Shown: positions 52,657-62,629, numbered from the stretch's first letter. The stretch: DNA of 64,000 nucleotides from an uncultured Alphaproteobacteria bacterium (GCA_944393725.1 CALYBC010000018.1:1-64000); one strand, 5' to 3'. Notes: generated by a model from the sequence alone, not told the origin. Program-made: numbers and translations.

Positions 52657-53706
52657 CTAACCTTCCAACAAATCTAACTGTGGTGAATATTTTTCTTTTT
52701 TCATCTTCGGCGCCCCCAAATATTGGCACCCCAAATCCGAAATAACTCTGCCGCGAGGTGTTCTTTGCAAGAAACCAAGCTTTAACAAAAACGGCTCAAT
52801 AACCTCTTCAATGGTATCTCTTTCCTCAGATAATGCTGCTGCCAGAGTATCAGCTCCTACCGGCCCGCCGCCGTAATTTTGCAAAATACAATTCAGATAT
52901 CGTCGGTCAAAAGCATCCAAACCATAATCATCAACATCAAGCCGCTTCAATGCATTATCGGCAATTTTATTGTCAATTTCTTTGGCCCCGCATACTGCCC
53001 CGAAATCGCGTACTCTTCTGAGCAAACGACCTGCCACGCGTGGTGTTCCTCTGGATCTTTTGGCAATTTCCAAAGCTCCTATATCCGAAAGCGGCATATT
53101 TAGAAGTCTTGCTCCGCGTAATACGATTTTTTGCAAATCTTCCGGCGAATAAAAATCCAATCGCAAAGGAATTCCGAATCTTTCCCGTAATGGTGTCGAC
53201 AACATTCCCGAACGCGTTGTTGCTCCAACTAAAGTAAAAGGTTGCAAATCGATTCTCACCGAACGAGCCGACGGCCCTTCTCCGATAATTAAATCGAGTT
53301 GAAAATCTTCCATTGCCGAATACAACACTTCTTCAATTGCCGGATTAAGTCTGTGTATCTCGTCAATAAACAACACATCATTGCGTTCCAGATTTGTCAA
53401 AATTGCCGCCAAATCGCCGGATTTTGAAATCATCGGAGCCGAAGTTGCTCTAAACCCTACCCCCAGCTCCTTGGCAATAATTGAAGCTAAAGTAGTTTTG
53501 CCCAACCCTGGAGGACCAAACAACAAAACATGATCCAAAGCTTCTCCGCGTTCTCTGGCCGCATCTATAAACACTTTCAGGTTTTCGCAAGTTGTTCTTT
53601 GCCCGACGAAATCGCTCAAAGAGTTAGGGCGCAAGCTCACCGGATTAGCACTGCCTTGCTCGTCTTCGGTTTGTTTTTTAGGGCTCACAATTCTTTCATC
53701 AATCAT
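52657..53706 (-). CDS. ruvB: Holliday junction branch-migration ATPase RuvB
   Basis: Motor of Holliday junction branch migration. The 349-residue protein has Walker [13 protein letters not shown], Walker [13 protein letters not shown], sensor [19 protein letters not shown] and the C-terminal winged helix ([41 protein letters not shown]). It follows ruvA by 6 bases and precedes ybgC. Confidence 0.98.
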   Translation of the reverse strand: MIDERIVSPKKQTEDEQGSANPVSLRPNSLSDFVGQRTTCENLKVFIDAARERGEALDHVLLFGPPGLGKTTLASIIAKELGVGFRATSAPMISKSGDLAAILTNLERNDVLFIDEIHRLNPAIEEVLYSAMEDFQLDLIIGEGPSARSVRIDLQPFTLVGATTRSGMLSTPLRERFGIPLRLDFYSPEDLQKIVLRGARLLNMPLSDIGALEIAKRSRGTPRVAGRLLRRVRDFGAVCGAKEIDNKIADNALKRLDVDDYGLDAFDRRYLNCILQNYGGGPVGADTLAAALSEERDTIEEVIEPFLLKLGFLQRTPRGRVISDLGCQYLGAPKMKKEKYSPQLDLLEG

Positions 53707-53712
53707 TTTATT

Positions 53713-54384
53713 TTAGTTCCTCGCCGCAAATTCCTTTAATGCCAGCCTGATAAGTTCGCTCATATCGGCATCCGGAGCTTTAATCAAAGCCTGATTAACC
53801 GCCTTATAAGCTTCCAATCTTTGATACCCCAAATTAACCAGAGCCGAAATTGCATCTTCAATCTTGGTCGGGTCATCATCACGAGCTGTTAAATTATCTT
53901 CATAAGCTTCAGTTTCTTCGGCTGCTTGTAGTCCGTTATCGTCTAATGCCATATTAATATCCTTTGCTACTTCAACGATTGGTACGGTAACGATTTTATT
54001 TTTAAGTTCGGTAACGATACGAGCCGCCAGCTTTGGTCCCACACCATTAGCTCTGGTAAAAGAGTTTTGATCTTGTGCGGTAATGGCTTGCGAAAGTTGC
54101 ATCGGGGTCAAAGCAGACAATATACTCAAACAAACCTTAGCTCCCACTCCCTGCACTTTGGTTAAAGTAATAAACCATTCTTTTTCCAACGCATCGGCAA
54201 AACCAAACAAAGTAATACTGTCTTCTCTGACCACGGTTTCAATCAGCAATGACGCCGGAGATTTCAGCGTAAGTCTGCCTAAGGTTTTTGCCGAAGCAAA
54301 CACCAAATATCCTACTCCGTTAACATCTATAATGCAGTAATCTTCGCCTATTGTATCGATTATACCTTTTAATTTTGCAATCAT
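53713..54384 (-). CDS. ruvA: Holliday junction DNA helicase RuvA
   Basis: Binds Holliday junctions and loads RuvB. The 223-residue protein begins MIAKLKGIIDTIGEDYCIIDVNGVGYLVFAS, has two helix-hairpin-helix regions (FITLTKVQGVGAKVCLSIL and RANGVGPKLAARIVTEL) and a C-terminal RuvB-binding domain (AISALVNLGYQRLEAYKAVNQAL). The start is ATG 54384; the longer frame adds 27 residues not seen in RuvA. It lies 94 bases after the HD gene. Confidence 0.97.
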   Translation of the reverse strand: MIAKLKGIIDTIGEDYCIIDVNGVGYLVFASAKTLGRLTLKSPASLLIETVVREDSITLFGFADALEKEWFITLTKVQGVGAKVCLSILSALTPMQLSQAITAQDQNSFTRANGVGPKLAARIVTELKNKIVTVPIVEVAKDINMALDDNGLQAAEETEAYEDNLTARDDDPTKIEDAISALVNLGYQRLEAYKAVNQALIKAPDADMSELIRLALKEFAARN

Positions 54385-54478
54385 CTTATCTATCCGCTGT
54401 TTTTTTGTTTTTAAATTATACAATAAAGCACTTGCTTTCAAGCTTATTTTTGCACTTTCGGACAATAATAAACTTATC

Positions 54479-55186
54479 TTATTTTACCGCACCGCTCAAA
54501 AACCTATGCAAAAATTCCAACCAATCCTCGGCATCATTTTCGGCAAAAAAATCTTCCAAAAACTCAACCATTCTGTTATGACGCACCAAGGCCTCTTTTT
54601 TTCCGGTTTCGGTCAACATCAAATCTTTTAGCAACAGAGTTTTTTCAAAAAAATGATTAATACAGTTATCGGCCTTACGCCCTTTTCTCTTATAGTCTTC
54701 TGCCGACAGATTAAGCTCCGGCCAAACCTCTTTATCAAAAATTTTAATTCCGTATTTTTGTTCTCTGAAAAATGCATAATTCAGGGTTCTCACAATTCCG
54801 TTAACCCCGAGAGCATCAAGCATATCGGCATCGGAAACGATTTTTCCTTCCCAATATTTTGGTCTTACACCGGCCAACAATTTAGAATATCCCATATTTG
54901 CAATGATATCGCAAACTGCGTTTTGCACCTCAAGCACAACATTGCAATCTGCCATTATTCGTTTGGCATTGGTCAAATTGTCTGCTACCTCTTGGCCGTA
55001 TATCTTATAATCATCAACATCGTGCAACAACGCACTTAAAGCAACAATTTCCTTATCTCCGCCTTCTTGCTCGGCAATTTTTTCGGCCATTTTTCTTACT
55101 CGGCACGCATGGTCGAATCCATGTCCGGAACAATCATGGTGTAAAAACTCTTCCACCTTTAAGGCAACATTATCAGCTATAGTCAT
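54479..55186 (-). CDS. HD-domain phosphohydrolase inserted in the ruv cluster
   Basis: A metal-dependent phosphohydrolase of 235 residues. The HD motif is seen as GHGFDHACRVRKMAE (His) and LSALLHDVDDYK (His-Asp), with SDADMLDALGVNGIVRTL later as the last metal site. HD proteins of this type cleave nucleotides or signalling molecules; which substrate is unclear. It is translated overlapping the ruvC end by four bases (ATGA), so it is co-translated with ruvC. Its place between ruvC and ruvA is unusual. Confidence 0.87.
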   Translation of the reverse strand: MTIADNVALKVEEFLHHDCSGHGFDHACRVRKMAEKIAEQEGGDKEIVALSALLHDVDDYKIYGQEVADNLTNAKRIMADCNVVLEVQNAVCDIIANMGYSKLLAGVRPKYWEGKIVSDADMLDALGVNGIVRTLNYAFFREQKYGIKIFDKEVWPELNLSAEDYKRKGRKADNCINHFFEKTLLLKDLMLTETGKKEALVRHNRMVEFLEDFFAENDAEDWLEFLHRFLSGAVK

Positions 55187-55671
55187 TTATATTTTACTCC
55201 GTAAGCACCACGATATTGAAAATGACACAATGCAATCGCCAACGCATCGGAAGCATCATTATTTTTAGGTTTACATCCTGGCAGCAAAATTTTCACCATG
55301 GTTTCTACCTGATTTTTCTCAGCCTTACCCACCCCGACCACGGCTTTTTTAACTTTATTGGGTTCATACTCGGTCACGCTTATGCCATACATTGCCGGAG
55401 CCATTATTACTACGCCTCTTGCCATACCTAGTTTAATGGTTGAGGTTGGGTTAGAGTTCAAAAACACTTGCTCAATTGCCGCCTCATCAGGATTATAAGT
55501 TTCAATTACCTCACTCAATGTTTTATTTATCATAGCCAACCTCTCGGCAATCGGAGCTTTGGTATCGGTCGGAATAAAACCATCAGCCACATATCTTACT
55601 TTGTTATTTTCTACTTCAATCACACCCCATCCGGTAGAAGACAAACTCGGATCCAAACCCAAAATTCGCAT
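55183..55671 (-). CDS. ruvC: Holliday junction resolvase RuvC
   Basis: Endonuclease that resolves Holliday junctions. The 162-residue protein begins MRILGLDPSLSSTGWGVIEV (first catalytic Asp), with YNPDEAAIEQVFLNSNPTS (second acidic site) and NNDASDALAIALCHFQ (last acidic residues). The start is ATG 55671 with GAGGG 7 bases before it; the ORF can extend 22 codons further, but that would run through a terminator hairpin. It heads the ruvC-HD-ruvA-ruvB-ybgC unit. Confidence 0.97.
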   Translation of the reverse strand: MRILGLDPSLSSTGWGVIEVENNKVRYVADGFIPTDTKAPIAERLAMINKTLSEVIETYNPDEAAIEQVFLNSNPTSTIKLGMARGVVIMAPAMYGISVTEYEPNKVKKAVVGVGKAEKNQVETMVKILLPGCKPKNNDASDALAIALCHFQYRGAYGVKYK

Positions 55672-55689
55672 ATTATTCCCTCGTATAGC

Positions 55690-55722
55690 AAAAAATCTCC
55701 GTTTATTATAAAACGGAGATTT
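55690..55722 (-). terminator. Hairpin terminator between yebC and ruvC
   Basis: On the minus strand AAATCTCCGTTT pairs with AAACGGAGATTT followed by T6. It lies directly before the ruvC ribosome site, so ruvC expression would rely on readthrough or an own promoter. Confidence 0.7.
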
Positions 55723-55745
55723 TAATTTACAAGCCATCTGGCAAA

Positions 55746-56501
55746 CTATTCACCTTCCAAAGCTTTCAATACCTCGGCAGAAAATTCGGCATTGTGATAA
55801 ACTTTTTGCACATCGTCATCATCTTCCAAAGCATCAATAAAATCCAAGAATTTCTGTGCAGTTTCCAAATCCGTGATATCGGTTTTAACCATCGGTTTCC
55901 AATCCAAACGCGAAGCCGAAGGAGTCCCGTACTTAGCTTCCAAAGCTTCGGTAACTGTATTCAAATCATCTGGTAAGGTCTCAATATCATGATGTTCTTC
56001 ATCACTAATCACATCATTGGCGCCGGCTTCCAAAGCCGCCTCAAACATGGCATCCGCCTCTGCGGTTGCCAACGGATATTGAATAAAGCCGATTCTCTCA
56101 AAATTAAATGCGACCGAACCGCTTTCGCCCATAGCTCCGCCGCGTTTACCAAAAATAGTTCTGACATTGCCGGCTGTACGATTTTTATTATCGGTTAAGC
56201 ACTCAACAATGACTGCTACCTTTCCGGGACCAAAACCCTCATAACGAGTTGAAGTATAATCGTCACCACCGGCAACCTGCGTTGCTTTGGCGATAGCTCT
56301 TTCAATATTATCTTTCGGCATACTCTCAGCTCTGGCGGCAGCTATAGCCAAGCGCAGACGAGGATTTTTATCAGGATCGGGTAAACCGGACTTTGCTGCT
56401 ATGGTTATATCTCTGGCCAACTTTGCAAAGACCTTAGCTTTTTTTGCATCTTGAGCACCTTTACGGTACATAATATTTTTAAATTGGGAATGTCCTGACA
56501 T
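55746..56501 (-). CDS. yebC: YebC/PmpR-family regulator (TACO1-like)
   Basis: A conserved protein described both as a transcription regulator and as a translation factor that relieves ribosome stalling at proline stretches. The 251-residue length is normal. It begins MSGHSQFKNIMYRKGAQDAKKAKVFAKLARDITIAAKSG and has ESMPKDNIERAIAKA and YEGFGPGKVAVIVECLTDNKNRT, the family markers. AAGGAG precedes the ATG. It lies upstream of ruvC, the usual proteobacterial arrangement. Confidence 0.95.
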   Translation of the reverse strand: MSGHSQFKNIMYRKGAQDAKKAKVFAKLARDITIAAKSGLPDPDKNPRLRLAIAAARAESMPKDNIERAIAKATQVAGGDDYTSTRYEGFGPGKVAVIVECLTDNKNRTAGNVRTIFGKRGGAMGESGSVAFNFERIGFIQYPLATAEADAMFEAALEAGANDVISDEEHHDIETLPDDLNTVTEALEAKYGTPSASRLDWKPMVKTDITDLETAQKFLDFIDALEDDDDVQKVYHNAEFSAEVLKALEGE

Positions 56502-56598
56502 TTGTAAAAACTCCTTACAATATTAAATCTTATCAAAAATTTTTTAAGGTCTTATACAACAATGCCATCACTTGTGCAAGATTTTTTTTACAGCTCTG

Positions 56599-59202
56599 CT
56601 ACATCTCAATTAAATTTTTAAAATCATTAATATTAACCTTGTCTGACAAAGCAATTCCATTGGGATATTCTGGCGAAAACAAAATATAAAGCGGTAATGA
56701 CTTTTTCATAAAAGTTTTTTGTAATTCTTTTGCCAAATTGCTATTTGCCTTAATATTGTATTCTCGCACCTGATTTTTCTGCATTCTTTCTTTAATATCG
56801 GTATCATCAAAAACCATCACATCATTATACATACAGACCACACACCAATCGCTATCTATTTTCACCAAAACCTTATTTTTTAATCGCACCTCATTTTCTA
56901 TATTATTCATGGTCGCCGATATTTCTTTCTGAGCAAACCTTTCATTTGATAATTGACCGTTTCTAAATACAGCATAAAGTGCAACTGTTCCCACCAAAAC
57001 AATAACGCAAATCTTTGCTCGATTTACATATGTATTCGATTTTTCACGACCACAAGATTTTCTGATTTCTTGCTTAAATATCTTATAAATATATAAAACC
57101 AACCACACTAAGCCAAAATATCCAAGCCACGCCGCCTTTACGCCGTAATTAAGCACTCTTCCCAAGATTGATACCGTCAAAATGATATCCACGACAAGTA
57201 TAATGACGGCCGCATTTTTAAACATCACATGCCACTTCTCAGGATCAGCAAAACACGATGATACTTTTTTATATCTAAACACAATAAAATATGGTGTTGC
57301 CGCGCATATGCCAAGCAAAGCCAAAACAAAAGGCATCATCCATGGTTGTCGGTTCACCGTGGCAACAATATTTTCCATATAAGGAGGTGTGTAAATAAAA
57401 GCCAAAATTGCCATTAAGAAGCCACTTAAGACAGCTGCCGTTTTTTTGTATTTCTGCTTTAATGAAGTCAAATCAAATAATTTCCAAAAGCTAAGTAACA
57501 TAAAAATTTCGATCCAAATTATTACTGTCAGAAAATAAGGATTCTCAAGATGTTCACCCCATTCAAAGCTATATCCGCCAAGTTTCAACAAACTTAACAA
57601 TAAAATTGCCGCCCCAAAAGATCCCAGCACACCCAAAGCGGTATAACCAAATTCGTATTTTATATTTTTTATACCGCCAAACTCTGATAATTTCATCATT
57701 TTTGCTGCGGTTATAGGTAATGCCCCCGGCATAATAAACAAGGTCAGCCCACAAACAACAACCATCAGCACAAGACCAACCGCATTATCGGTCTCAGCCA
57801 TAACATCACTACCGGCAACAACAGTTTTCTCCACGATGCACTGATTAATACCGCTGTCACCGACCCACATTTTAATTGTCTTTCCTAAAGGATTAAATGA
57901 TTTATTTTTTAGCTCAAAGCTAGCCGTAACGGTATCTCCGTCAATCTGTAATTTGGGGCGTGAAAAATTATTTGCTTCGTCACCGTAAATAAATATCTTA
58001 AACTGTGATGCTCTGCTACTTTTAGCCCTCAGTGACAACAGGGCATTTTTTTCATCAAATTCTAATTCACTGAAGTCAAAATTTTTAATATTTTTATTTT
58101 GCGGTACATTTCCCCTCACCAATGCCACATGGGCCGCAAAAGTTGTTTCGTATACATTATCGGTTACCGGAACTTCAGTCGCCAGGTTCAATTTTTTTTC
58201 ACCGCACATATAATCCCGACAAACATTGAGCTGTATTTTGCAATCTAACTTTAATGGCTTTGTTATATCATCAACTTCGGCTTCAAAATAAACAGGAAAA
58301 CTATCAGCGTACCCCAACAACAAAGTACCGTCTTTGGTTTTAATCATAAGCGGAGCCGTAAATTTTACTTCTGCTTTTTTCAAATTTTCCGAAGCCGAAA
58401 AATCGATTTTTATACCTTTATAATTTTTATATTTCTGCAACAAGACCAAGGTCTTTTTTTTAGGATATACTTCAATGGTTCCGGTAAATTTTCCATCTTT
58501 TCTGACACCGGTATATTCTGACAAAATTACAGCTTTAACATTTTCATTTTCATCGTCGACAGCCAGTTCTTTTCCTCTAAACCTATCAGGCAAAAGATCT
58601 CGCCAATCAAAATTAAAAACTTTTGCCCAATCTTTGTTTATAAAAGCTTTTTTAAGTTTAGCCATTGTCTCTGACGGTCTTTCGGAATTACTGTCGATAG
58701 CCAACTTTTCCTTTATTGCCAGTTTGTCTTTCGGTGAATTTGAATAAGAAACTACTTTCTTAAAATCTTGAATAACAAGTGGGCTATCTGTTGGAATATA
58801 TTCCTCACTTTCTCCCATTTCATACTGGCTATCATCAAAACGCAGCGGCATTTCCACACTCGCTACCCAATCAACGACCTTTTTCTTAACCTTTTCATAC
58901 CACGCATAAACTTCTGCGCCGTTTTTCAAATATCCCTGCCATTTTTCTGCGTGTTCTCTATCAAAATACGGATATTTATCCATCAGCTCTTCTGTAATAT
59001 CCGTTTCACTGTTTTCATCAAAAGTTTTAATGTATTTTTTCAAATCATTAACATAATTGGCCCCGGTTTCCAATACACCTACATTTTCCGGATAATAAAC
59101 ATCATCGTTTTCGACATTCAAAATCACCCGCCCTTGTGCCTTTGCGACAACTGGTGAGCAAACAAGAAGAAACCAAATTAAAAAATGAACATACTTTTTC
59201 AT
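56599..59202 (-). CDS. DsbD/ScsB-like protein lacking membrane redox cysteines
   Basis: An 867-residue membrane protein with the layout of the DsbD/ScsB family. A signal peptide is followed by a long extra N-terminal periplasmic region, an alpha-type domain with KIQLNVCRDYMC (cysteines about residues 327 and 332), a membrane domain from about residue 475, and a C-terminal thioredoxin-like domain with DWCVVC (about residue 787). DsbD relays electrons through two membrane cysteines in MPCxLP and TPCT motifs. Here the matching sites read FIMPGALPIT (about 490) and YTPPYMEN (about 605), with Gly and Pro in place of Cys. Electron relay by the known route therefore looks impossible. No ribosome site is present and the start is chosen at ATG 59202. 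Confidence 0.8.
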   Translation of the reverse strand: MKKYVHFLIWFLLVCSPVVAKAQGRVILNVENDDVYYPENVGVLETGANYVNDLKKYIKTFDENSETDITEELMDKYPYFDREHAEKWQGYLKNGAEVYAWYEKVKKKVVDWVASVEMPLRFDDSQYEMGESEEYIPTDSPLVIQDFKKVVSYSNSPKDKLAIKEKLAIDSNSERPSETMAKLKKAFINKDWAKVFNFDWRDLLPDRFRGKELAVDDENENVKAVILSEYTGVRKDGKFTGTIEVYPKKKTLVLLQKYKNYKGIKIDFSASENLKKAEVKFTAPLMIKTKDGTLLLGYADSFPVYFEAEVDDITKPLKLDCKIQLNVCRDYMCGEKKLNLATEVPVTDNVYETTFAAHVALVRGNVPQNKNIKNFDFSELEFDEKNALLSLRAKSSRASQFKIFIYGDEANNFSRPKLQIDGDTVTASFELKNKSFNPLGKTIKMWVGDSGINQCIVEKTVVAGSDVMAETDNAVGLVLMVVVCGLTLFIMPGALPITAAKMMKLSEFGGIKNIKYEFGYTALGVLGSFGAAILLLSLLKLGGYSFEWGEHLENPYFLTVIIWIEIFMLLSFWKLFDLTSLKQKYKKTAAVLSGFLMAILAFIYTPPYMENIVATVNRQPWMMPFVLALLGICAATPYFIVFRYKKVSSCFADPEKWHVMFKNAAVIILVVDIILTVSILGRVLNYGVKAAWLGYFGLVWLVLYIYKIFKQEIRKSCGREKSNTYVNRAKICVIVLVGTVALYAVFRNGQLSNERFAQKEISATMNNIENEVRLKNKVLVKIDSDWCVVCMYNDVMVFDDTDIKERMQKNQVREYNIKANSNLAKELQKTFMKKSLPLYILFSPEYPNGIALSDKVNINDFKNLIEM

Positions 59203-59222
59203 AAGCAAAATACAAAAGCAAA

Positions 59223-59251
59223 TTGATTTTAAGGCTAATATATCCTATATT
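59223..59251 (+). promoter_or_regulatory. Candidate yqgE promoter
   Basis: TTGATT (59223-59228), 17-base spacer, TATATT (59246-59251), about 45 bases before the yqgE ATG. Confidence 0.55.
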
Positions 59252-59296
59252 ATAATATAGATATTGTATACATAAAGTTAAAACGAAGCAGGGACT

Positions 59297-59863
59297 ATGG
59301 ATAAAATTGATATAAAAAATCTTACCGGCAAATGCCTAATCTCACTAACCGATTTTAGTGATGAATTTACAGATGCCTTGATATATGTTTGTGCTCACAA
59401 TTCCGATGGAGCCATGGGATTTGTTATTAATAAAAGAATCAAAGATTTTATGCCGTCAGATTTAATTGCCGATTTAAACTTTAATCTGCCCAATCTTTCG
59501 CTTCCGGTTGGGTTATATAACGGCGGCCCATTAGAAAAAGCCAAGGGTTTTATTATTCACTCTAATGAATACCATCGCCATGACAGCATTGACAACGGCG
59601 GCGGTATAGCCATATCCTCATCATTGGAAGTTTTGCAAGACATCTTTACCGGCCAAGGCCCACAAGAAAAGATGATTGCGCTTGGCTATGCCGGCTGGGC
59701 TCCCCTGCAACTAGAAAAAGAGATTGCCGAAAACCGTTGGCTGGTCACCGAAGCCACGCCGGAGCTGATTTTTGCTCATGACGACGCCGCCAAACGCAAC
59801 CTCGCACTGTCATATCTGGGCATTGATTACGAAAACTTCACTCCGACCATCGGCCGAGCTTAA
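59297..59863 (+). CDS. yqgE: YqgE/AlgH family protein
   Basis: A conserved 188-residue protein of unknown mechanism (DUF179). Typical motifs are LTGKCLISLTDFSDEFTDALIYVCAHNSDGAMGFVINK at the N-terminus, LYNGGPLEKAKGFIIH in the middle and ALGYAGWAPLQLEKEIAENRWL near the end. AGGG lies before the ATG. It converges with cysS, with 6 bases between stops. Confidence 0.93.
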   Translation: MDKIDIKNLTGKCLISLTDFSDEFTDALIYVCAHNSDGAMGFVINKRIKDFMPSDLIADLNFNLPNLSLPVGLYNGGPLEKAKGFIIHSNEYHRHDSIDNGGGIAISSSLEVLQDIFTGQGPQEKMIALGYAGWAPLQLEKEIAENRWLVTEATPELIFAHDDAAKRNLALSYLGIDYENFTPTIGRA

Positions 59864-59869
59864 TACAAA

Positions 59870-61237
59870 TCAGATTTTTTTCCAAGTTGTACCTTGCGGA
59901 GAATCTTCAAGGATAATACCTTTTTCTTTCAAATCATTTCTGATTTTATCAGCCAAGGCATAATCTTTATTTTTCTTCGCTTCGGCTCTTTGGAGTATAA
60001 GTTTTTCAATTTCCTGAGCCTCATCACCGACTGAACCCTTAAACCATTCTTCCGGATCTTGCCACAATATTCCCAACAGCTCTGCTGACTTCAACAAAGT
60101 AGTTTTAGCTTTTGCCTTATCAGCATTGCTTTCGGCCTTATTAAGAGCATTAACCAACTCATGAACATAGCTCAATGCCAAGGGAGTATTGATATCATCT
60201 TCCAGAGCATTAACGATTCGCTCATCGGCCAAAGAGTAATCACATTCAACATCTTTTACTCTAAGCAAAGCATTATAGAACTTATCCAAAGTTTGTTTGG
60301 CTGCTTCTAATCCTTCAAAAGTAAAGTTAAACGGCTGATGATAATGGGTTGTCAAAAACAACAAACGCAAAGCCTCTGCCGGAGCTTTTTCCAGCACTTG
60401 GTCTATGGTATAAAAATTGCCCAAAGACTTAGACATTTTCACCCCGTCGACCATCAGCATACCGCCATGTACCCAATAGTTGGCAAATTTCTCTCCCGGA
60501 TGAGCGCAAAGTGACTGTGCACATTCGTTTTCATGGTGCGGAAAGATTAAATCAGAGCCACCGCCGTGAATATCAAATGAGTTACCCAAGAGTTTTGAGC
60601 TCATTGCCGAGCATTCCAAATGCCACCCCGGACGCCCGTATCCCCAAGGACTGTTCCACCCCGGTTGGTCGGCATCAGAAGGTTTCCACAAAACAAAATC
60701 CGCCGGATTTTTCTTATAATCGGCCACTTCGATTCTGGCCCCGGCAATCATTTCTTTCATGCTGCGACCTGATAAAAAGCCGTAGTTAGGCATTGAGTCC
60801 ACATCAAACAAAACATGACCTTGAGCCTCGTACGCGTGGCCCTCTTTCAAAAGTAATTCGACCAACTCTATCATTTCGTTGATATACTCGGTTGCTCTGG
60901 GCCGATAGTTTGGAGCAAGCACATTAAGTTTAGCCATATCATCAACATACCACTGATATGTCTGCTCGGTAATTTCTCTGATAGACTTGCCTGTTTCTTT
61001 GTGTTTATTTAAGATTTTATCATCAACATCGGTGATATTCGACACATAAGTAACATGCTCTTTTCCGTATTTATTACACAATACTCTAAACAACACATCA
61101 AACACCACCGGTGTTTTGGCATTCCCCAGATGAGCTCTGTCATAAACCGTAGGTCCGCAAACATACATTCTGACATTATTCTCATCAATCGGAACAAATT
61201 CTTCTTTGCGTCGTTTCAGGGTATTAAACAAATACAT
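59870..61237 (-). CDS. cysS: Cysteinyl-tRNA synthetase
   Basis: Charges tRNA-Cys. The 455-residue protein has the zinc-binding, HIGH-type sequence VCGPTVYDRAHLGNAKT, WHLECSAMSSKLLGNSFDIHGGGSDLIFPHHENE with the other zinc ligands, and the KMSKSLGN loop. GGAG precedes the ATG. It follows gltX by 14 bases, so cysteine and glutamate charging are probably co-transcribed, a frequent pairing. Confidence 0.98.
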   Translation of the reverse strand: MYLFNTLKRRKEEFVPIDENNVRMYVCGPTVYDRAHLGNAKTPVVFDVLFRVLCNKYGKEHVTYVSNITDVDDKILNKHKETGKSIREITEQTYQWYVDDMAKLNVLAPNYRPRATEYINEMIELVELLLKEGHAYEAQGHVLFDVDSMPNYGFLSGRSMKEMIAGARIEVADYKKNPADFVLWKPSDADQPGWNSPWGYGRPGWHLECSAMSSKLLGNSFDIHGGGSDLIFPHHENECAQSLCAHPGEKFANYWVHGGMLMVDGVKMSKSLGNFYTIDQVLEKAPAEALRLLFLTTHYHQPFNFTFEGLEAAKQTLDKFYNALLRVKDVECDYSLADERIVNALEDDINTPLALSYVHELVNALNKAESNADKAKAKTTLLKSAELLGILWQDPEEWFKGSVGDEAQEIEKLILQRAEAKKNKDYALADKIRNDLKEKGIILEDSPQGTTWKKI

Positions 61238-61251
61238 TTTAATTTTCTCCG

Positions 61252-62574
61252 TTAAGCGGTTATTCCCATAAGGCGATTATATGCTTTACTGCGTCCGATT
61301 AAAGGCAACAACAATTTTAATTCCGGCCCGTTTTCTTGTGCTGTCAAAGCTTTACGCAACGGATGAAAAAGCTCTTTACCTTTTTTACCGCTGATATTTT
61401 TAACTTCATTAACCCACTGACTATAGGTATTTTCATCCCACGGTTCCGGCGGTAATAATTCGGCAGCCTTTTTGGTTAGGTCTGCATCTTCAATCAGCGG
61501 AGTAATTTCTTGGCGGCAAATTTTTTCCCACTCATGCACTTCATCAACGGTATTTAAGTTGCCTCTGACAGCATTCCAAAAACTTTCGTCAACATCGACT
61601 CTTGATTTTACCTTTTCATAAGGCATCTGTCTGACAAATTTATGATTAAAGAGCTTGAGTTCTTCTTCATCAAACTTTGGCTGAGCTCTGCCGATTTTTG
61701 CAAAATCTAGCGATTCGGCAAGAGTTTGCAAATCATAAAATGGCTCAATGGCTTCCGATGTACCGAGCTTTGCCAAAAATGAGCAAATAGCCATAGCTTC
61801 CACACCCTCGGCTCTCAGTTCACGAACGCCGAGCGAACCCAATCTTTTAGAAAGTTTTCCTTCCTTACCGGTCAACAGCGGCAGGTGTGCAAACTGCGGC
61901 GCTTTTCCGCCCAAAGCCTCAAACATTTGAATCTGAGTTGCCGTATTGGTCACATGGTCTTCGCCCCTGATAATATGAGTAATCTTAAAATCAAAATCAT
62001 CAATCACCGACGGCAAGTGGTAAAGATAGCTGCCGTCTTCTCTGATGATTACGGGGTCGGCCAAATTAGCGGCATCATAATGGATTTTGCCTCTGACCAA
62101 ATCATCCCATTCAATAACCCCCGGATTAAGCTTAAAGCGGTAGTGAGGTTTACGACCTTCGGCTTCATATTTTTTAATATCCTCTGCCGTAAGTTTCAAA
62201 GCTCCTCTATCGTATATTGGCGGTCTGCCCTGAGCCATTAATTTCTTACGCATTACCTCAAGTTCTTCGGCTGTTTCATAACAAGCATAAACTCTGCCCT
62301 CAGCCTTAAGCTTGGCCACCACTTCGTCATATCTGGCAATTCTTGCAGACTGTCTGGCTTCTTCATCCCATTTAAGGCCAAGCCAAACCAAGATATCAAG
62401 AATAGCATCTTCATATTCTTTTTTCGAACGCAAAACATCGGTATCATCAATTCTCAACAAGAATTTTCCGCCCAACTTCTGAGCCAACAACCAGTTAAAC
62501 ACGGCAGTACGGGTATTACCGATATGCATAAAGCCCGTAGGGCTCGGAGCAAATCTGACTTTCACATCACTCAT
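61252..62574 (-). CDS. gltX: Glutamyl-tRNA synthetase
   Basis: Charges tRNA-Glu. The 440-residue protein has the HIGH-type SPTGFMHIGNTRTAVFNWL, DTDVLRSKKEYEDAI and the KMSKS-type KEGKLSKRLGSLGVRELRAEGVEAMA. It is shorter than the usual 470 residues. Many alphaproteobacteria have two GltX forms with different tRNA range, and this one has the SLGVREL type seen in one of them; whether it charges tRNA-Glu or tRNA-Gln cannot be decided from sequence. It is upstream of cysS. Confidence 0.95.
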   Translation of the reverse strand: MSDVKVRFAPSPTGFMHIGNTRTAVFNWLLAQKLGGKFLLRIDDTDVLRSKKEYEDAILDILVWLGLKWDEEARQSARIARYDEVVAKLKAEGRVYACYETAEELEVMRKKLMAQGRPPIYDRGALKLTAEDIKKYEAEGRKPHYRFKLNPGVIEWDDLVRGKIHYDAANLADPVIIREDGSYLYHLPSVIDDFDFKITHIIRGEDHVTNTATQIQMFEALGGKAPQFAHLPLLTGKEGKLSKRLGSLGVRELRAEGVEAMAICSFLAKLGTSEAIEPFYDLQTLAESLDFAKIGRAQPKFDEEELKLFNHKFVRQMPYEKVKSRVDVDESFWNAVRGNLNTVDEVHEWEKICRQEITPLIEDADLTKKAAELLPPEPWDENTYSQWVNEVKNISGKKGKELFHPLRKALTAQENGPELKLLLPLIGRSKAYNRLMGITA

Positions 62575-62629
62575 CTAGAAACAACCTCTGTAAAAAATAT
62601 AAAACAAACTTCTGATGAGAGTAGCTTTT

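Noticed and set aside
54385-54465. 27-residue N-terminal extension of RuvA
   Set aside because: RuvA begins MIAKLKG at 54384; the extra sequence is not family-like and has no ribosome site.
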